Assembly (NCBI GenBank): GCA_030544235.1
Contig: CM060474.1
Coordinates: forward strand, 3,070,001-3,134,000
Origin: Lepturacanthus savala
Lineage: Eukaryota; Chordata; Actinopteri; Scombriformes; Trichiuridae
DNA length: 64,000 nucleotides
Direction of reading: 5' to 3'
In this document: one piece after another, positions 1 to 13,100 of the stretch
How positions within the stretch are numbered: position 1 is the first letter of the stretch
Layout: every line of letters starts with the position of its first letter
The notes under the pieces: model-generated
Told to the model about the DNA's origin: nothing
Databases searched by the model: none
Seen by the model: only the letters and a program-made list of their open reading frames with translations
Position numbers and translations under genes: made by a program

Positions 1-885
1 TGATTAATAGAATAGTGGTTGTATCTCTGTTGAAAACCACAAAGAAAGAAAGAAGAGTGGATGTCGCCTAGTGTAAACCTGAACTAATTCAGTCCCTCTT
101 TCTCAGATCACATTGTAGCTGGTGGTTCTCTGGTTTTCACATACTTCTCTACTCATTCTTCAAAGCCTCAGTCACCAGTTGCATGTTCACCATGTGACCA
201 GCAGGAGGCGCTGCTCAGATACACATATTCACGCAGGGAAATAATTGATAATTCACTGCTATTTGCTCAGAGAGGTTGAACACAGCCTGAAACTGAAGGA
301 ACTGATTTCTTGGATCATTCAAGTTTTAATGACTACAATACGTTTTAAGACATGGACGCCAGATATCAGAGGAAAACAAAAGGAACAGATGGAAGAGAAA
401 AGTCAGCATGTGCAGGAATCTCAGGCTCAGCAGCCACTAATCCACATCATGTGCTTCCAGGCTGACATACAACGAGCCGCGAAGAGACGGAACCTGCAGG
501 CTCACGCCGAGCTGGGTGTGACCATGAGTGCATAAAATAGAAAAAAAAATAATAAAAATGCTTCCTCTGCCACTGACAGCAGAGGATGCTGGGTAATCAC
601 ATCCAGCTGCCGGTAGAGCCACCGCGGTGGAGGAATTAACTTGATTTGAGGATCCACAGACAACACAAACATTTGTCTTTCTCTGCTGTGTGCATAAAAA
701 CATTTAAGATCCCATATTTACACTTTTCCTGTTTGGTTCATAAAATGGTTTAAAATGTTGATCTGAAGCTGAAGAATCTATTCATTATTGAAACATCCAA
801 TTGATTAGCGGTCTGGTTCATAAAACAGTGTGTGTGAAACGTTGATCACTGTTTCATTGTTTGAATATTGCAAAAAAAACGCTTC
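1..885. other. Left flank, no gene recognised
   Basis: AT-rich, presumably a tmpo intron. A partial family A-like segment lies at 700-850 (TTCATAAAATGGTTTAAAAT). The open frame 245-535 has no recognisable domain or coding signal. Confidence 0.5.
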
Positions 886-1010
886 TGGTCACAACACGCC
901 CACTCTAGCAGTCTTTGAAAAGTTGAAAAAGTTTGCAAAGAACAGCGCCAAAGCAAACAGACCTAAAAATTGGACAAGAGCGTATCTGTGAGTGTTTAAA
1001 AGAGCAGCCT
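886..1010 (+). mobile_element. hAT transposase remnant, copy 1
   Basis: The sequence after CTGGTCACAACACGCC closely matches 21,093-21,190. It translates in pieces to EKLKKFAKNSAKANR, the N-terminal region of a ZBED/hAT-type transposase. It is too short and broken to be functional. Confidence 0.55.
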
Positions 1011-1020
1011 ATCTGTCTCT

Positions 1021-2895
1021 TCATTTTCACGACTATAAGGCGCATATAAAAGTCTCAGATTTTTTTCAAAATGTGCGGTGCGCCCTATAGTGCAGTGCGC
1101 CTTATGTGGGGACGTATTAGAGACCACCACGAAGAGGACGTAGTAGAGAACATGAGAACGTTAAAGGGGGATGTGTAGGCGTGGATTGTGTGGAGCGTGG
1201 AGCGAGCGGGAGGAGCGTTTCGACTGTCGCCATCCGACTCAGAGCAGCAACGATAGCGGAGGAAATGAAAATTGAACATTTTCAAGGAGGTCCGTCTTGG
1301 TGCTGGCGTTTTATGAAACGGTGCCATTTTTCCATCCGCACCAGGACTATGGTAGCGCAGCAACGTCCAGCGGATTATTCTGAAAAGATGGCGAATTTCC
1401 GGTCCTACTGCGAGAAGCACATCGCCGACAAGCGCATCCAGCCGATCTCCCGATCTATTTTTTAAATACGCACACTTCTCTCACTTGTCTGCTTGTGTGT
1501 GTGTTGTAAGGCGGACGTACGTAGTAGAGGACATGTATAAAACCCGCGCCCTATCGTCAGGTGCGCCTTATGTGTGTGTTAAAGGTGGGGTGGGTGATTC
1601 TTTTTTGCAGCATTTTTTAAAATATTGCCTGAAAACCTTTTCACATTCCCACTGCACACACTAAAATAGAATGTTTGCAAAAAACTCGAAGCATGTTGGT
1701 CCGGTCTAGAGGGTGTATTCAGAGGAAAACTCTGACCAATCAATGTACTGATCATCTTTACATTAATTGGCTGTCTAATACGTCCATCAAATACCTATGC
1801 ACACACCCCCACCCCTCCCTTCCCAACGGCTCCCCGCTCCACTTGAAAAAGCAACAGCAATGCGGAAGCTAACAGAAGAACGAAACAGGACAAGAGTGGT
1901 TATCGGTACGGCTTTCCAGCGCTGGCGCCAGCTAAAAAGTGAGAAGGGGCACCAGACGGATGCCAAAGTCGCAGAATTTTTACTGGATATGTAAGATGTT
2001 GTCTTCTAATTACATAATATTTTGACATACTGGTCGGTTACGGGTATTGTAGGCCTATTCAACCAGTCAGTGAGAAAATGAAAGATGATGACAAACTTAT
2101 TGTCAATCGAGTGACATAAGCGTAATTCCAGCATGTTTCGCTAAGCTACCTACTCTGTCAACTACAAGGCTAAGCTAAGTCTGAGCTTGAGCTCTCGTCA
2201 TGAAAACTCTAAATACAAAAATAGCACGTGAACAATACTGTGATTACCGCAATTTGATTATCGCAAATTTATGGTGACAACAGAAAGGTGCCTTTATCCC
2301 AGAGATAGCCCATACCCCCGTGTGAGTCGTTCCGTTTGTTGCCCGTTAAATAAAGCGCCCGCAAGTAAATAAGTCAGTAACATAAATCATTCAAATTCAG
2401 GTATGTGGTAGGCTACTACGGGCAAATGCATACTACTTAATCCATGTCTGTGACTGTAACCTATGATGGCTGGCTAGGGACACGATACAGCAGGCTACGT
2501 ACATCGTATATTCTTGAAATTACAATAATGAAAGACTGTTTACGTTCATTAAGATGTTCACAAATCTTGTGAAGACGACATTGCTTGAAGTTAGCAAAGC
2601 GGTCACTGTCATGCTAGGCGTGAATGCTCGTGAACTCCTGTGACCCCTCGAGAGTGTACGCGTTCATGTATCCATGAATCGTGAAGGCGTGGTTTCGAGG
2701 GGTGAGCTGAAGAGGAGGAGGCTGAGCCTTTGGGAGGAGGGGAGGGAGTGTATATTTTCAAAATCTCACTTGTGTTGAATAGCTGTAACCGTTTTTTCCA
2801 AGATCTCCCACTCCACCTTTAAATACAGGAATGGCACACGTAACTGAGACTGCGCCTTTTAGTACGGTGCGCCTTATGGTCATGAAAATACGGTA
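1021..2895 (+). mobile_element. Pogo/Tigger-like DNA element, interrupted by a nested element
   Basis: The left end (TTTTCACGACTATAAGGCGC) is inverted against the right end (GCGCCTTATGGTCATGAAAA, then TACGGTA). The plus strand at about 1,190-1,465 encodes a CENP-B/pogo-type helix-turn-helix piece with IAEEMKIEHFQGGPSWCWRF and ADYSEKMANFRSYCEKHIAD; no DDE core follows. A second transposon occupies 1,583-2,818. Without it the element is about 0.6 kb, so this is a non-autonomous derivative. The exact left boundary is uncertain. Confidence 0.6.
1583..2818. mobile_element. Nested TTAA-flanked DNA transposon
   Basis: Flanked by TTAA at 1579-1582 and 2819-2822. Its ends are inverted: AGGTGGGGTGGG on the left and, reverse-complemented, AGGTGGAGTGGG on the right (11 of 12 match). 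TTAA target duplications with AGG ends suggest the Kolobok type, with piggyBac as the alternative. A short plus-strand frame (1,861-1,994) reads VVIGTAFQRWRQLKSEKGHQ, recalling a short motif in fish uncharacterised proteins, but no transposase is visible. Confidence 0.65.
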
Positions 2896-4018
2896 TTATT
2901 ATCCTGGTCATTTCCACTTAAATAACCACATTCCTGCTCTGCACAGTCTGTTACTGCAGAGAAGCACAGACAGAAGACAACATGAGTTCCTGCAGATCCT
3001 GTGAATCTGTGTAAACACTACCCATTCTGAAGTCATGTTGTTGGTTATAAGTGGATAAAAACTTTCCATAAAGTCAGACGTGGTCTACAGGAGGCTGCAG
3101 AGCTGCAGGTGGAGTGAAGCAGGTCAGATTAACCTGCAGGTGTCGACAAGACAACCGCCACGACCGCTGCTTTATTCTAAATCTTTGCTGTGTGATGCAG
3201 GACACAGTCATTTTTTAAGAAGAAAATGTCCAAATCCTCTGCTTCTCAAATCAGATGATTTTCTGATTTCTTTAGTCTTCTATAATAGTAAACTGATGAT
3301 CTTTGGTTTGTGGACTGTACTTTGTTATACACATTTTTATTGCATTGGAATATGTTAATGTTTATCATGACTATTCTCCTACAGAAACCATATTAAAACC
3401 AAAAATATACCCCCGCCCGCCATCATTTTCCATTTCTATACATTTTTAAAGAAGTTGCCGACCCCTGGTCTGGACAAGAAAAGTCAGGGAAACAGTGATT
3501 GACGTTTTACACCATATAATATTTATTAATCATACTCTTGGCTTTTTCTCTCTTTTTTACTTTTTTAATCTCATATTGTTTGCTTTTTAAACTAATATTT
3601 TTTTGCTTTTGAATCTAAGAAATTTCACTTTTTATTTCCTTTTATCTCATATTTTCTAATCATTTATAAAAGCTAATATTTTTATCTTCTAGTGAAACAT
3701 TTCACACTATTTTATTAACCAAACAACTAATCAATTAATCATTTCAATAATCAATAGATTAGTTGACTATCAAAATAGTCATTACTTACATCACTGCTGT
3801 ACAGAAAGACTGTCAGAGGCCACACTGGAGATAGTGGCCTAAATCATTTCTTTTATTTTCATTTCTCTACATCCTGCTTTGTCTGCAAACATCTAAACCA
3901 TCAGGGATGTCTGTAAAAACAGCTGCTGCCTGCTCTCGGGCAGAAACTAGAAACTCTGCAGAGAATATTTCATATACCCAAGAAGAGGTGTTGAACCAGG
4001 TGACTGCTGCTGACTCAC
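2896..4018. other. tmpo: tmpo intron after exon 4 (partial)
   Basis: AT-rich; holds family A copies at 3,205-3,790 and a T/A-rich tract near 3,540-3,690. No further tmpo exon was found. Confidence 0.5.
3205..3790 (+). repeat. Interspersed family A copy (split by an insertion)
   Basis: Family A is recognised by GTCCAAATCCTCTG, TTTAGTCTTCTATAATAGTA, CATTTTACACC-like and CAAACAACTAATCAATTAAT blocks in a fixed order. Here the blocks at 3,205-3,310 and 3,465-3,790 are separated by about 150 bp of unrelated sequence. Confidence 0.55.
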
Positions 4019-4143
4019 CTTGGTGTGGTGCTGGCTGCTGCGGGTCCGGGTGGTGACGGGGGTCTTCCCTCGGCTCCTCACTGGTCGCTCCACCACCGGA
4101 GCGGGTTCAGGCTCTGCCACAGGCTCTGGTTCTGGTGTCACCT
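4019..4143 (-). CDS. tmpo: tmpo coding exon 4 (residues 172-213)
   Basis: After a GATCAG acceptor the frame gives VTPEPEPVAEPEPAPVVERP, an imperfect acidic/proline repeat. This is followed by VRSRGKTPVTTRTRSSQHHTK, matching the RAKTPVT region of mammalian LAP2. It ends in phase 0 before a GTGAGT donor. The remaining exons are outside the window. Confidence 0.88.
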
Positions 4144-7100
4144 CTGATCAGGGTCCAATCACACAGTGTTGGGTAAAGCAGTGGTTCTCAACATAAGTAA
4201 TTAAAGCAAAATCCCCTCTTCACAACTTGTTTACTGGTTAAATGACTGATTATTGTTTAGATTCATCAATTCATTATTTTAGCCATAACTAATTATCACA
4301 TTAATAATACACTATTTTAAAAATCAATAATGGATTTGGGTAATTATTAAGCAGAAAACGTCCAAATCCTCTGGTTCCAGCATCTCAAATCTGATTATCT
4401 TCTGGTTTATTTAGTTTTCTATAATCGTAGACTGATTATTTTTGGGTTCTGCACTGTTGGTCTGGGCAAAAAGAGACATTTTAGGTTGAATCTTCAGCTT
4501 TGGAAAACACTGACATTTTACACCATTTTATGAACCAAACAACTAATTAATCATTATCCTGTCAAAAGAGCTGTTAGTCGCAGCCCTTCGCAACAAAAAG
4601 ACAGATCATCACATCTGAAAGGCTGAAACCAGTGTATCAGTTCATTTAGTGGGTTTACATAGGTATTTCCCACTCTCCAGAGTAGCTGGTTAGTGACTTC
4701 ATTCACTAGCCAAAGAGTCAAAAGTAGTCACCACTGGAGACTGATACTGAAATGAAATAATGACTGAAAATGGGTTTAATGTTTAATCTCTACGGTTCGC
4801 ACTAACGGGTCTTTGTTTTTACTCCGGTCCGAATTACACACTGAACTGCGTTCAGCGTGCTGTACGGACCCACCATTTTATGTTTCCTTGGCAACGGAAA
4901 CAGCCCGCGTCTACAACTGTTACATGCTGCTGTTTTTGTGTATAATATATTTTGCTCTTACCATCCTCCTTGTCGCTGTACAGGTCTGATTCTGAGTTGC
5001 CGTTGTGATTGACCTGAATCTCTGTGGTGACCAGCTGTGGTGTCGGCGGTTGAGTGGGACCTTCGTCCAGCAGCTTCTGTAGTTTCTTCTCATACAGCTT
5101 CCGGGTTGATGCTGTGGGGACAGATTTAATTATTTATATTAATGAAAGCTGTAACAGGTCAGAGGCAAGTTACTGCACAAGAAAAGTCATTTTCATTATA
5201 AATATATATACATTTTTATTATTTTGCCCTCCTAAAATAAACAGGTTAGAGTGAATTTGAATTGAGGTCTTCAATTCTCTGATTTATGCAACCCCAAAGA
5301 TTTTTGTATCATAAAACAAAGACAAGAAGCAGTGAATTGATTAATTATCAAAATTATTATTATTATTATTATTATTCCACACTAGGGTCACGGGGGTCTG
5401 CTGGAGCCAATCCCAGCACACTGCGGGCGAGAAATTTACCAATCAATGTTGTTGATGATTAATGTGAAATATCCTGAGAGATTAGTGACTATTTTGAAAA
5501 TCACGTTTGGCCCTAAAAATTAGGAGAAAAAAAAACAACAACAAAAAAGAGAGAGTCTGAATCCTGACCTAAATCCCAGAATATAACATTCATAACAATC
5601 TGATTCTTTTTTATAGACCTGCAATGATCAGCCAATTAATCAATTACTCAACAGAAATTTAATCGGCAACAGTTTAGTTTATCCAACAGTCATGGTTGAG
5701 GTCTCAATGCTTGCATTCCATAAACCAGTGAATTCTTTTAAATAATCAATATAATGAGTGTTTATGTGTTTATGGTTTGCTGATATTCTCTCATCACTCA
5801 TGTCGTCCGTGAATACTACAATTGCTCATCCCACACAGTTGTGTTCACTTTTTTAAAAAAGGAAACCTGTTGCATGGCTGCTGTTGACAGATAGAGAATA
5901 TCCAATGGAAGCATTTGTTACGTCTGACAAATGAAGCTCCGGTTAAAATGTGTCAGCTGGTTCAGGGCAACACCAGCATGATTCAACACTGGAGAAACCA
6001 ATAATAAACGTGTTTTAAGTTTATGATAGGAGAACATTTTATAAACACTGTCAAATTTGAAGTACTAAAAAGGTTAAGTGTGTAAAATTTTATTTTGTTA
6101 TATTGAATAAAATTCAGCTCAGCAAAAAGAACGACCAGATTCTTGACACACCTCTTAGTTTCGGTAAAAGTTTCTCTCTCGCCTTCAGGACTGATGATTA
6201 AGACTGTTTTGTCCTGGTTGAACTGAAGGAAATTCACTGCCATCCATGACCTGATGTCTAAAATGCATGATGATGTCTCCAAGGGGAAGCATGTAAAGAT
6301 TAAAAAGTAACGGACCTAAAATTGACCCTTGGGGAACCTCACATTTGATTTCATGAATTCTGGAGGAACAGGTATCCATACTTCGAAAGAGACGTTAACC
6401 AGAGAGATAAGAGTTGAATTGGTTACTGTATCAAAGGCAGTGCTGAGATCCAGTAGAACCAAGACTAATTTTTCAAACATTTGCATTGAGCCTGATGTCA
6501 TTTAAAAGGGTTGTCTCTGTACTGTGGTTCATCTCAAAACTGGACTGACATTTTTCTAAAATATTGTTTCAATAAAAGAGACTTTGCAAATGATTAAAAA
6601 CTAATTTTTATTAAATTTTACTTTAAAATCTTAAGTTGAATACAAGTCGGAAGTTATTTAAAATTTTGGGGTCTAAATTGCTCTTCTTCAGAAGAGGCCT
6701 CACCACCGCTGTTTTGAAGTCGGTTGGTAAGACACCTGTCTGAAGAGAGAAATTTACTATATAATAGGTTGTTGTTTTTTTGAGGGGAGAAAACTCAACC
6801 AAGTGTCCTTGCATCAACCAGGGCAAAATGCACCAGTGCTTCCTCAGGTAAAAAACGAAGGCTCGGATGTATAAAAAGTTACGTTCTGTGATAGTAGACT
6901 GGATCTAATACCCTTGATCTTACTCCTGAACTGGTCCTTGCAAAGGGCCCCTGATGGTGACATAAAAACTCTGGAAGCTGGAAGGTGGAGAAAAGAAATT
7001 TTGGATTGTCTTTATTGTCCGTGATTAGTTTTGAGAAGTAGGAGACTGTTGTCCGTTATTGTATATTTTCGATGTTCACAAAAAATGTCATGGTCAACTT

Positions 7101-10100
7101 TATTTTTCTCCACCTTCTCTCTGCACACCTGCAATTTCTTTTTAATTTTTGGATATAGACAGTTCTTGGTGGTATGGGTTTTATTCTAAGTTTTCTTTTA
7201 ACTTTGGTTAAAAGTTAAAAATAAAAGTGGGGCCACTGAGTCAAGTGTTGACCTCAGTTTGCTGTTAAAATTGTGAACAATAAAATCGCAGGGAGCAGGT
7301 AAAAACTCAGATGGGATACTCTGTAAAATCTTGATAAAATTTGCAGCCACTTTAGAAGTCAGATAACGCTTCCTTGCCATTCTCACCAGGGCCTCCTGAG
7401 GGTTAAAACTGGCAATGTTAAAATAGACGCAGTAGTGGTCAGACACAGCCAGGTCCACAACAAAGGATACACCAGTGGACAGGCCATAGATTATGACCAA
7501 GTCCAGGGTGTGTCCCCTGTTGTGAGTTGGCTGTGTGACATGCTGTATAAAATCAAGACAGCTTAAAAGGTTTAAAAACTCTCTGGACATTGTGTCTGAG
7601 ATACTGTCAACACATAGATTGAAATCACCAGTTGTGATGTTCAAAAGCCGTGCAACTCTTAAAAGAAACTTCATGTGAGTTAAGTGTTTCCTTCATCAGT
7701 GATGCAGTGCCTCCTCACCACCTAAAAAATAAAAAGGTGGCTGCCTGACTGGACTGCAGTTGTGTAGTTCTCCAAAGCTCAGATGTCCCTGACCAATATC
7801 ACTGCAATGAAAGAGATCCTCACATTGCATATGACATTATGTCATGATTACATGCAATGCTATTAGTTCGAGGTAATGTTACATAAGCATAACGACATGA
7901 AATCATTTTATGGATTTGCATTGTTAGCAAAATCTTTGCGTTTCAAACTTGTGTCATGTAAAAAGAGGAATTATGCGAGTCGAATCACTTTTCCGCTGTT
8001 TTGACAACACTCCCCTCTGGCCAAGTGCATTTGTTTACATAGATGTGGTGAAAAAATACATGCAGCAGTAGAGAACTTTATATAACATATTGCTGCAACA
8101 TGCATATACACATGCATCTGTCACTAGGAGAGATTACTATTACACACATTTGTGGTGTGGTGCTGCATAGATGAGGGCAGAGAACCTCCATTCTTACTCA
8201 TACAAGTGCCAAGCCATATACAGTGGGGAAAACAAGTATTTGAACACCCTGCTATTTTGCTATTTCTCTCACTTAGAAATCATGGAGGGGTCTGAAATTT
8301 TCATCGTAGGTGCATGTCCACTGTGAGAGAGATAAACTAAAAAGAAAAATCCAGAAATCACAATGCATGATTTTTTATCAATTTATTTGTGTGATATAGC
8401 GGCAAATAAGTATTTGAACACCTGAGAAAATGAATGTTAATATTTGGTACAGTAGCCTTTGTTTGCTATTACAGAGGTCAAACGTTTCCTGTATTTTTTC
8501 ACCAGGTTTGCACATACTGCAGGAGGGATCCTGGCCCACTCCTCCACACAGATCTTCTCTAGATCAGTCAGGTTTCTGGGCTGTCGCTGAGAAACACGGA
8601 GTTTGAGCTCCCTCCAAAGATTTTCGATTGGGTTCAGGTCTGGAGACTGGCTGGGCCATGCTAGAACCTTGATATGCTTCTTACGGAGCCAGTCCTTGGT
8701 TTTCCTGGCTGTGTGCTTTGGGTCGTTGTCATGTTGGAAGACCCAGCCACGACCCATCTTCAATGCTCTGACTGAGGGAAGGAGGTTGTTCCCCAAAATC
8801 TCACAATACATGGCCCTAGTCATCCTCTCTTTAATGCAGTGCACTCGTCCTGTCCCATGTGCAGAAAAACACCCCCAAAGCATGATGCTACCACCCCCAT
8901 GCTTCACAGTAGGGATGGTGTTCTTCGGATTGTACTCTTCATTCTTCTTCCTCCAAACACGCTTAGTGGAATTATGACCAAAAAGTTCTATTTTGGTCTC
9001 ATCTGACAACAAAACTTTCTCCCATGACTCCTCTGTATCATCCAAATGGTCATATGCAAACTTAAGACGGGCCTTGACATGTGCTGATTTAAGCAGGGGA
9101 ACCTTTCGTGCCATGCATGATTTCAAATCATGACGTCTTAGTGTATTACCTACAGTAACCTTGGAAACGTTGGTCCCAGTTCTTTTCAGGTCATTGACCA
9201 ACTCCTGTCGTGTAGTTCCGGGCTGATTCCTCACCTTTCTTAGAATCATTGAGACCCCACGAGGTGATATCTTGCATGGGGCTCCACTCCGATTGAGATT
9301 GACGGTCATGTTTAGCTTCTTCCATTTTCTAATGATTGCTCCAACAGTGGACCTTTTTTCACCAAGCTGCTTGGCAATTGCTCCGTAGCCCTTTCCAGCC
9401 TTGTGGAGGTGTACAATTTTCTCTCTTGTGTCGTTGGACAGCTCTTTGGTCTTCGCCATGTTACAAGTTAAAGTCTTGCTGATTGTATGGGGTGGACAGG
9501 TGTCTTTATGCAGCTAACAACTTCAAACAGGTGCATCTGATTAAGGATGATACATGGAGTGCAGGTGGACTTCTAATGGGCGGACTAACAGGTCCTTCAG
9601 GGTCAGAATTCTAGATGACACACAGGTGTTCAAATACTTATTTGCCACTATATCACAAATAAATTGTTAAAAAATCATGCATTGTGATTTCTGGATTTTT
9701 CTTTTTAGTTTATCTCTCTCACAGTGGACATGCACCTACGATGACAATTTCAGACCCCTCCATGATTTCTAAGTGAGAGAAATAGCAAAATAGCAGGGTG
9801 TTCAAATACTTGTTTTCCCCACTGTAGTTAACTTTCATAATTACTCCGGAACTTCTTATGGTAAAAATATAGCATAGCCACGGAAAACATTCCTGCTTCG
9901 CTCCCTTTTAACTGTGACAATATACGCTACTGTATGAGATGGGAACACGCTCTCAGAGGTGGCAGATCATGTCAGCGGTGGCAGGGATACTGACGCCTGC
10001 TGCTGGCAGGACATAAGGATTTAAGCTGCTGAATGAGACAAAATGAGTGTGGCTCCACTGATTAGCACCAACAGACTCTTCAGGAATCCATTTTTACCTG

Positions 10101-13100
10101 GTGGTAGCTAGTGAAGCTGTCCATGGTAAATGGAGACTACAGGTGGTGATTTTAAAGTCTTCATGGCTCCTCTTCACAAAATCAATCCATCGGTTATTAA
10201 AGCAGTCTTTGGTCGTAAATTAAACGTAAACAAACCATTCCCTTTCCCACTGGGGCATCCATCCAAGATAGACAAACAACTTGGAAAAGACATAGCAAGC
10301 TAGCTGCAAACCCATAACTCAAATTAGACTAACGAATAAAGCTGTGCAATTCATTGAATTTTAGTCACAATTTCGATTTGCATGTAAAATAATCTCCACG
10401 ATCTGGCGTAGTAAAGTTAGTTTCATATTAGACATTTATTAATTTTTTTCCTATTTTAACTTAATAATGTCATGAAAACTGTATCACTTCCATCCAGGTT
10501 GGTACCATTTTGCTAGACAAGTCTCATCAACGCACCAACCTCACTGATTGTGGAGAAAATTCAAAATAACAGCACTGAACATCTGTCGGAGCAGCCTGCA
10601 GCAGCCGGTGGGCTTAGGGACAGTCTGTAAATTACTGCTGTCAAGCCAGCTGCCACAACAAAATACACAGAGGTTTGAGAAAGTCAGCACAAAAATGCTA
10701 CAGCAGCAGATATCAACTTCCGGTTGAAATTCTACATGGAAACATGGAAGCTATTGACCAAGCTATTGACCAATATGTATCCATTCAACATTATTAACAA
10801 ATATTTCTTTGTTTTATTTTGAAATAGATTGAGAGTGTGAGTGGAGCGTGAACAAAATATATACATACAACATAACCTGCAAGATTTGCTATAAGATGAT
10901 ATCTACATGGCAACACAACAAATCTGTTTAATAATAAATCAATCTGTAACTAAAAAATAATTGTTTGAACACAGATGTGTTTTACCTCTACAATGAGGCC
11001 TATCTCCATACATGTTATAAGGAATACATTTCAGGCCTATTTAATGTTAAGAGCAATATTTCAGATTTTGGTTTCCCTGATCTTTAAAAAGGACCTGCCC
11101 AAACCATATAAATGTCTCTACAGGGTTAAGACTAACAATGCAATGTTAAAAATGCATTGATGATTTTTATTCAGCTTGTCCATTTTCATCACATTAACGC
11201 AAGGATGGTTCATCATTTATGGTAATTTCTGGACTATAAGATGCTACTTTTTTATATTCTGAACACTGTGGCCTATACAATGATGCAGGTAATCGATCGA
11301 TTTTTACAGCCAACAGCCTCCAGGGGCGCTCCAGCAGGATGCACAAAAAGTCAAGACAGTTTGTACCAAGGAATACGTTAGTTGTATTATCTGAAACTGG
11401 TCAATTCCAACAGTGAAGACAACTTCGGTAGTTATCGTACACAGGAATATGATGAAGATCTTTTTTGGTAGACTGGTTATTTTTTTTAAGCAGCTGAGTT
11501 ACCGAGTTACATTATTCACCATTTTGTGACATTTTTTGTAGCAAACAACGGATCTCAGAAAATAATGAATGAAGAATAATGAAGTTTTTGGAATTACATC
11601 ATGAGCTTAAAGTCAGCTGCCTTTAGCTGGGTATGTGAAATGACTGCAAACACAGATCCTTTCCAAAAATTATATAATGGAAAAGTATTTTTTCTGTCTA
11701 GAAATCCTTTCAGAAAGTAGAAATAGTCAGACTGTACAAATACTACATATATGAATGGGAGGTTAAAATTATGCAAAGGTAAAACTAATAAAGGACAGCC
11801 ATATTGACATGAACTAGTAGATAAACATAGGTGTTAGAAATAGTGATTAAGGTTCCATTTAGTGAAACAGGGCCTTCCAGTGAACAGTACAATATCAACA
11901 ACCAACTTACCTGAATTGAACCTTAATTAGAATCAATAACACCTATGTTATCTGTGTGGTTTGAGTAGCACCAACAACACACCCACACGTGTATGTGTGT
12001 GTGTGTGCATGCACACGCTCACCAACAACAGGCCCCAGGTCCAGTCCATGCTTCAGCAGCTCATCCCTCAGGCCTTCGTCACTCAGCAGGGTCACGTCCA
12101 GCTCATCCGGTCGGGCCTTGTCTGTTTTCCTGGTGGCTTTCTGTGGACGACAGCGGCTCAGTGAGTGAATGAAGCTTTAAATGTCACTTCCTGGTCTAGT
12201 ACATCAGGGACGCGCATGGCTTTAATTTTGCCCTGAGGCATCAAATATTGACATCAAAGAGTTCTGTTTATTTGGTTACAGAGGCATAAAAAGAACATTT
12301 CTGTCCATCTTGGAGCCATTTACTCTTCTGGAGATGGTGGAATGATTCACATTTGAGTTCAAACTGTTTCACCTCCAAACACCCTCCTGTGAACTTCAGC
12401 CTTTAGTCGGTTAACGTTGTTTTCTCCCTTGGAGGAAGGTTGCGTTTGTGTAGCTTCCAGATAGTTACAATAACCTGTTCATCAGGTCCTTCGTTATACA
12501 GGAGACCACTATAATAAACCAACAGAACTGAGCCGGTCTGAACATGCAGGAGAAAAAAAAAAATTAAAACCAACTATAAAGCAAAATTCATCTGATCTAC
12601 ATTGCACTATGAAATTCGTTATAAGAAAGAACTTTACGTTTTGACCTTTAACTTTTGAACTCAAGTCTCAGAATAAAAATGATTCTTTTAACACATTTTA
12701 CCAGATTTTACAGCCAAATCTTCAATCCAAATATCAGCCTAATACCTATTTGCATCTATATACATTCTCCAAAAATTAAAATTTTATCCAAAATCAGTGA
12801 ATATATTACATTATTTACCAAACAAGTTGATGATCGATTAATAGATTTGACAAATTTCTAAAAAGAAAAGAAATTGTCTAATTTCTCTGGTTCCAGTTTC
12901 TCACAGCTGATTATTTTCTGGTTTACATTTTAGGTTGAATCTTCAGCTTTGGGAAACAGTGAACAACATTTTTAGAGAGACTGACTATCAAAATTTGTTA
13001 AGTTACTAAAAGTTGCTAAACAAGTAGAGAGTATCACCGTAGAGGTGATAGCCTGGCTACTACAGCTGCTGCTGGGTTGAGATGTATCACTCCGAAGCGT

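Larger units (their letters stand above)
5112..12022 (-). other. tmpo: tmpo intron 2 (6.9 kb)
   Basis: Contains the family B tail, L2 carcass, Tc1 element and a truncated MITE. In 9,827-11,210 I see no gene; CAATTCATTGAATTTTAGTC near 10,350 recalls a common fish repeat. In 11,420-12,020 nothing is recognised apart from a short GT run. Confidence 0.6.

Noticed and set aside
245..535. 96-codon open frame near the left edge
   Set aside because: No recognisable domain, no splice or promoter context; probably chance in an intron.
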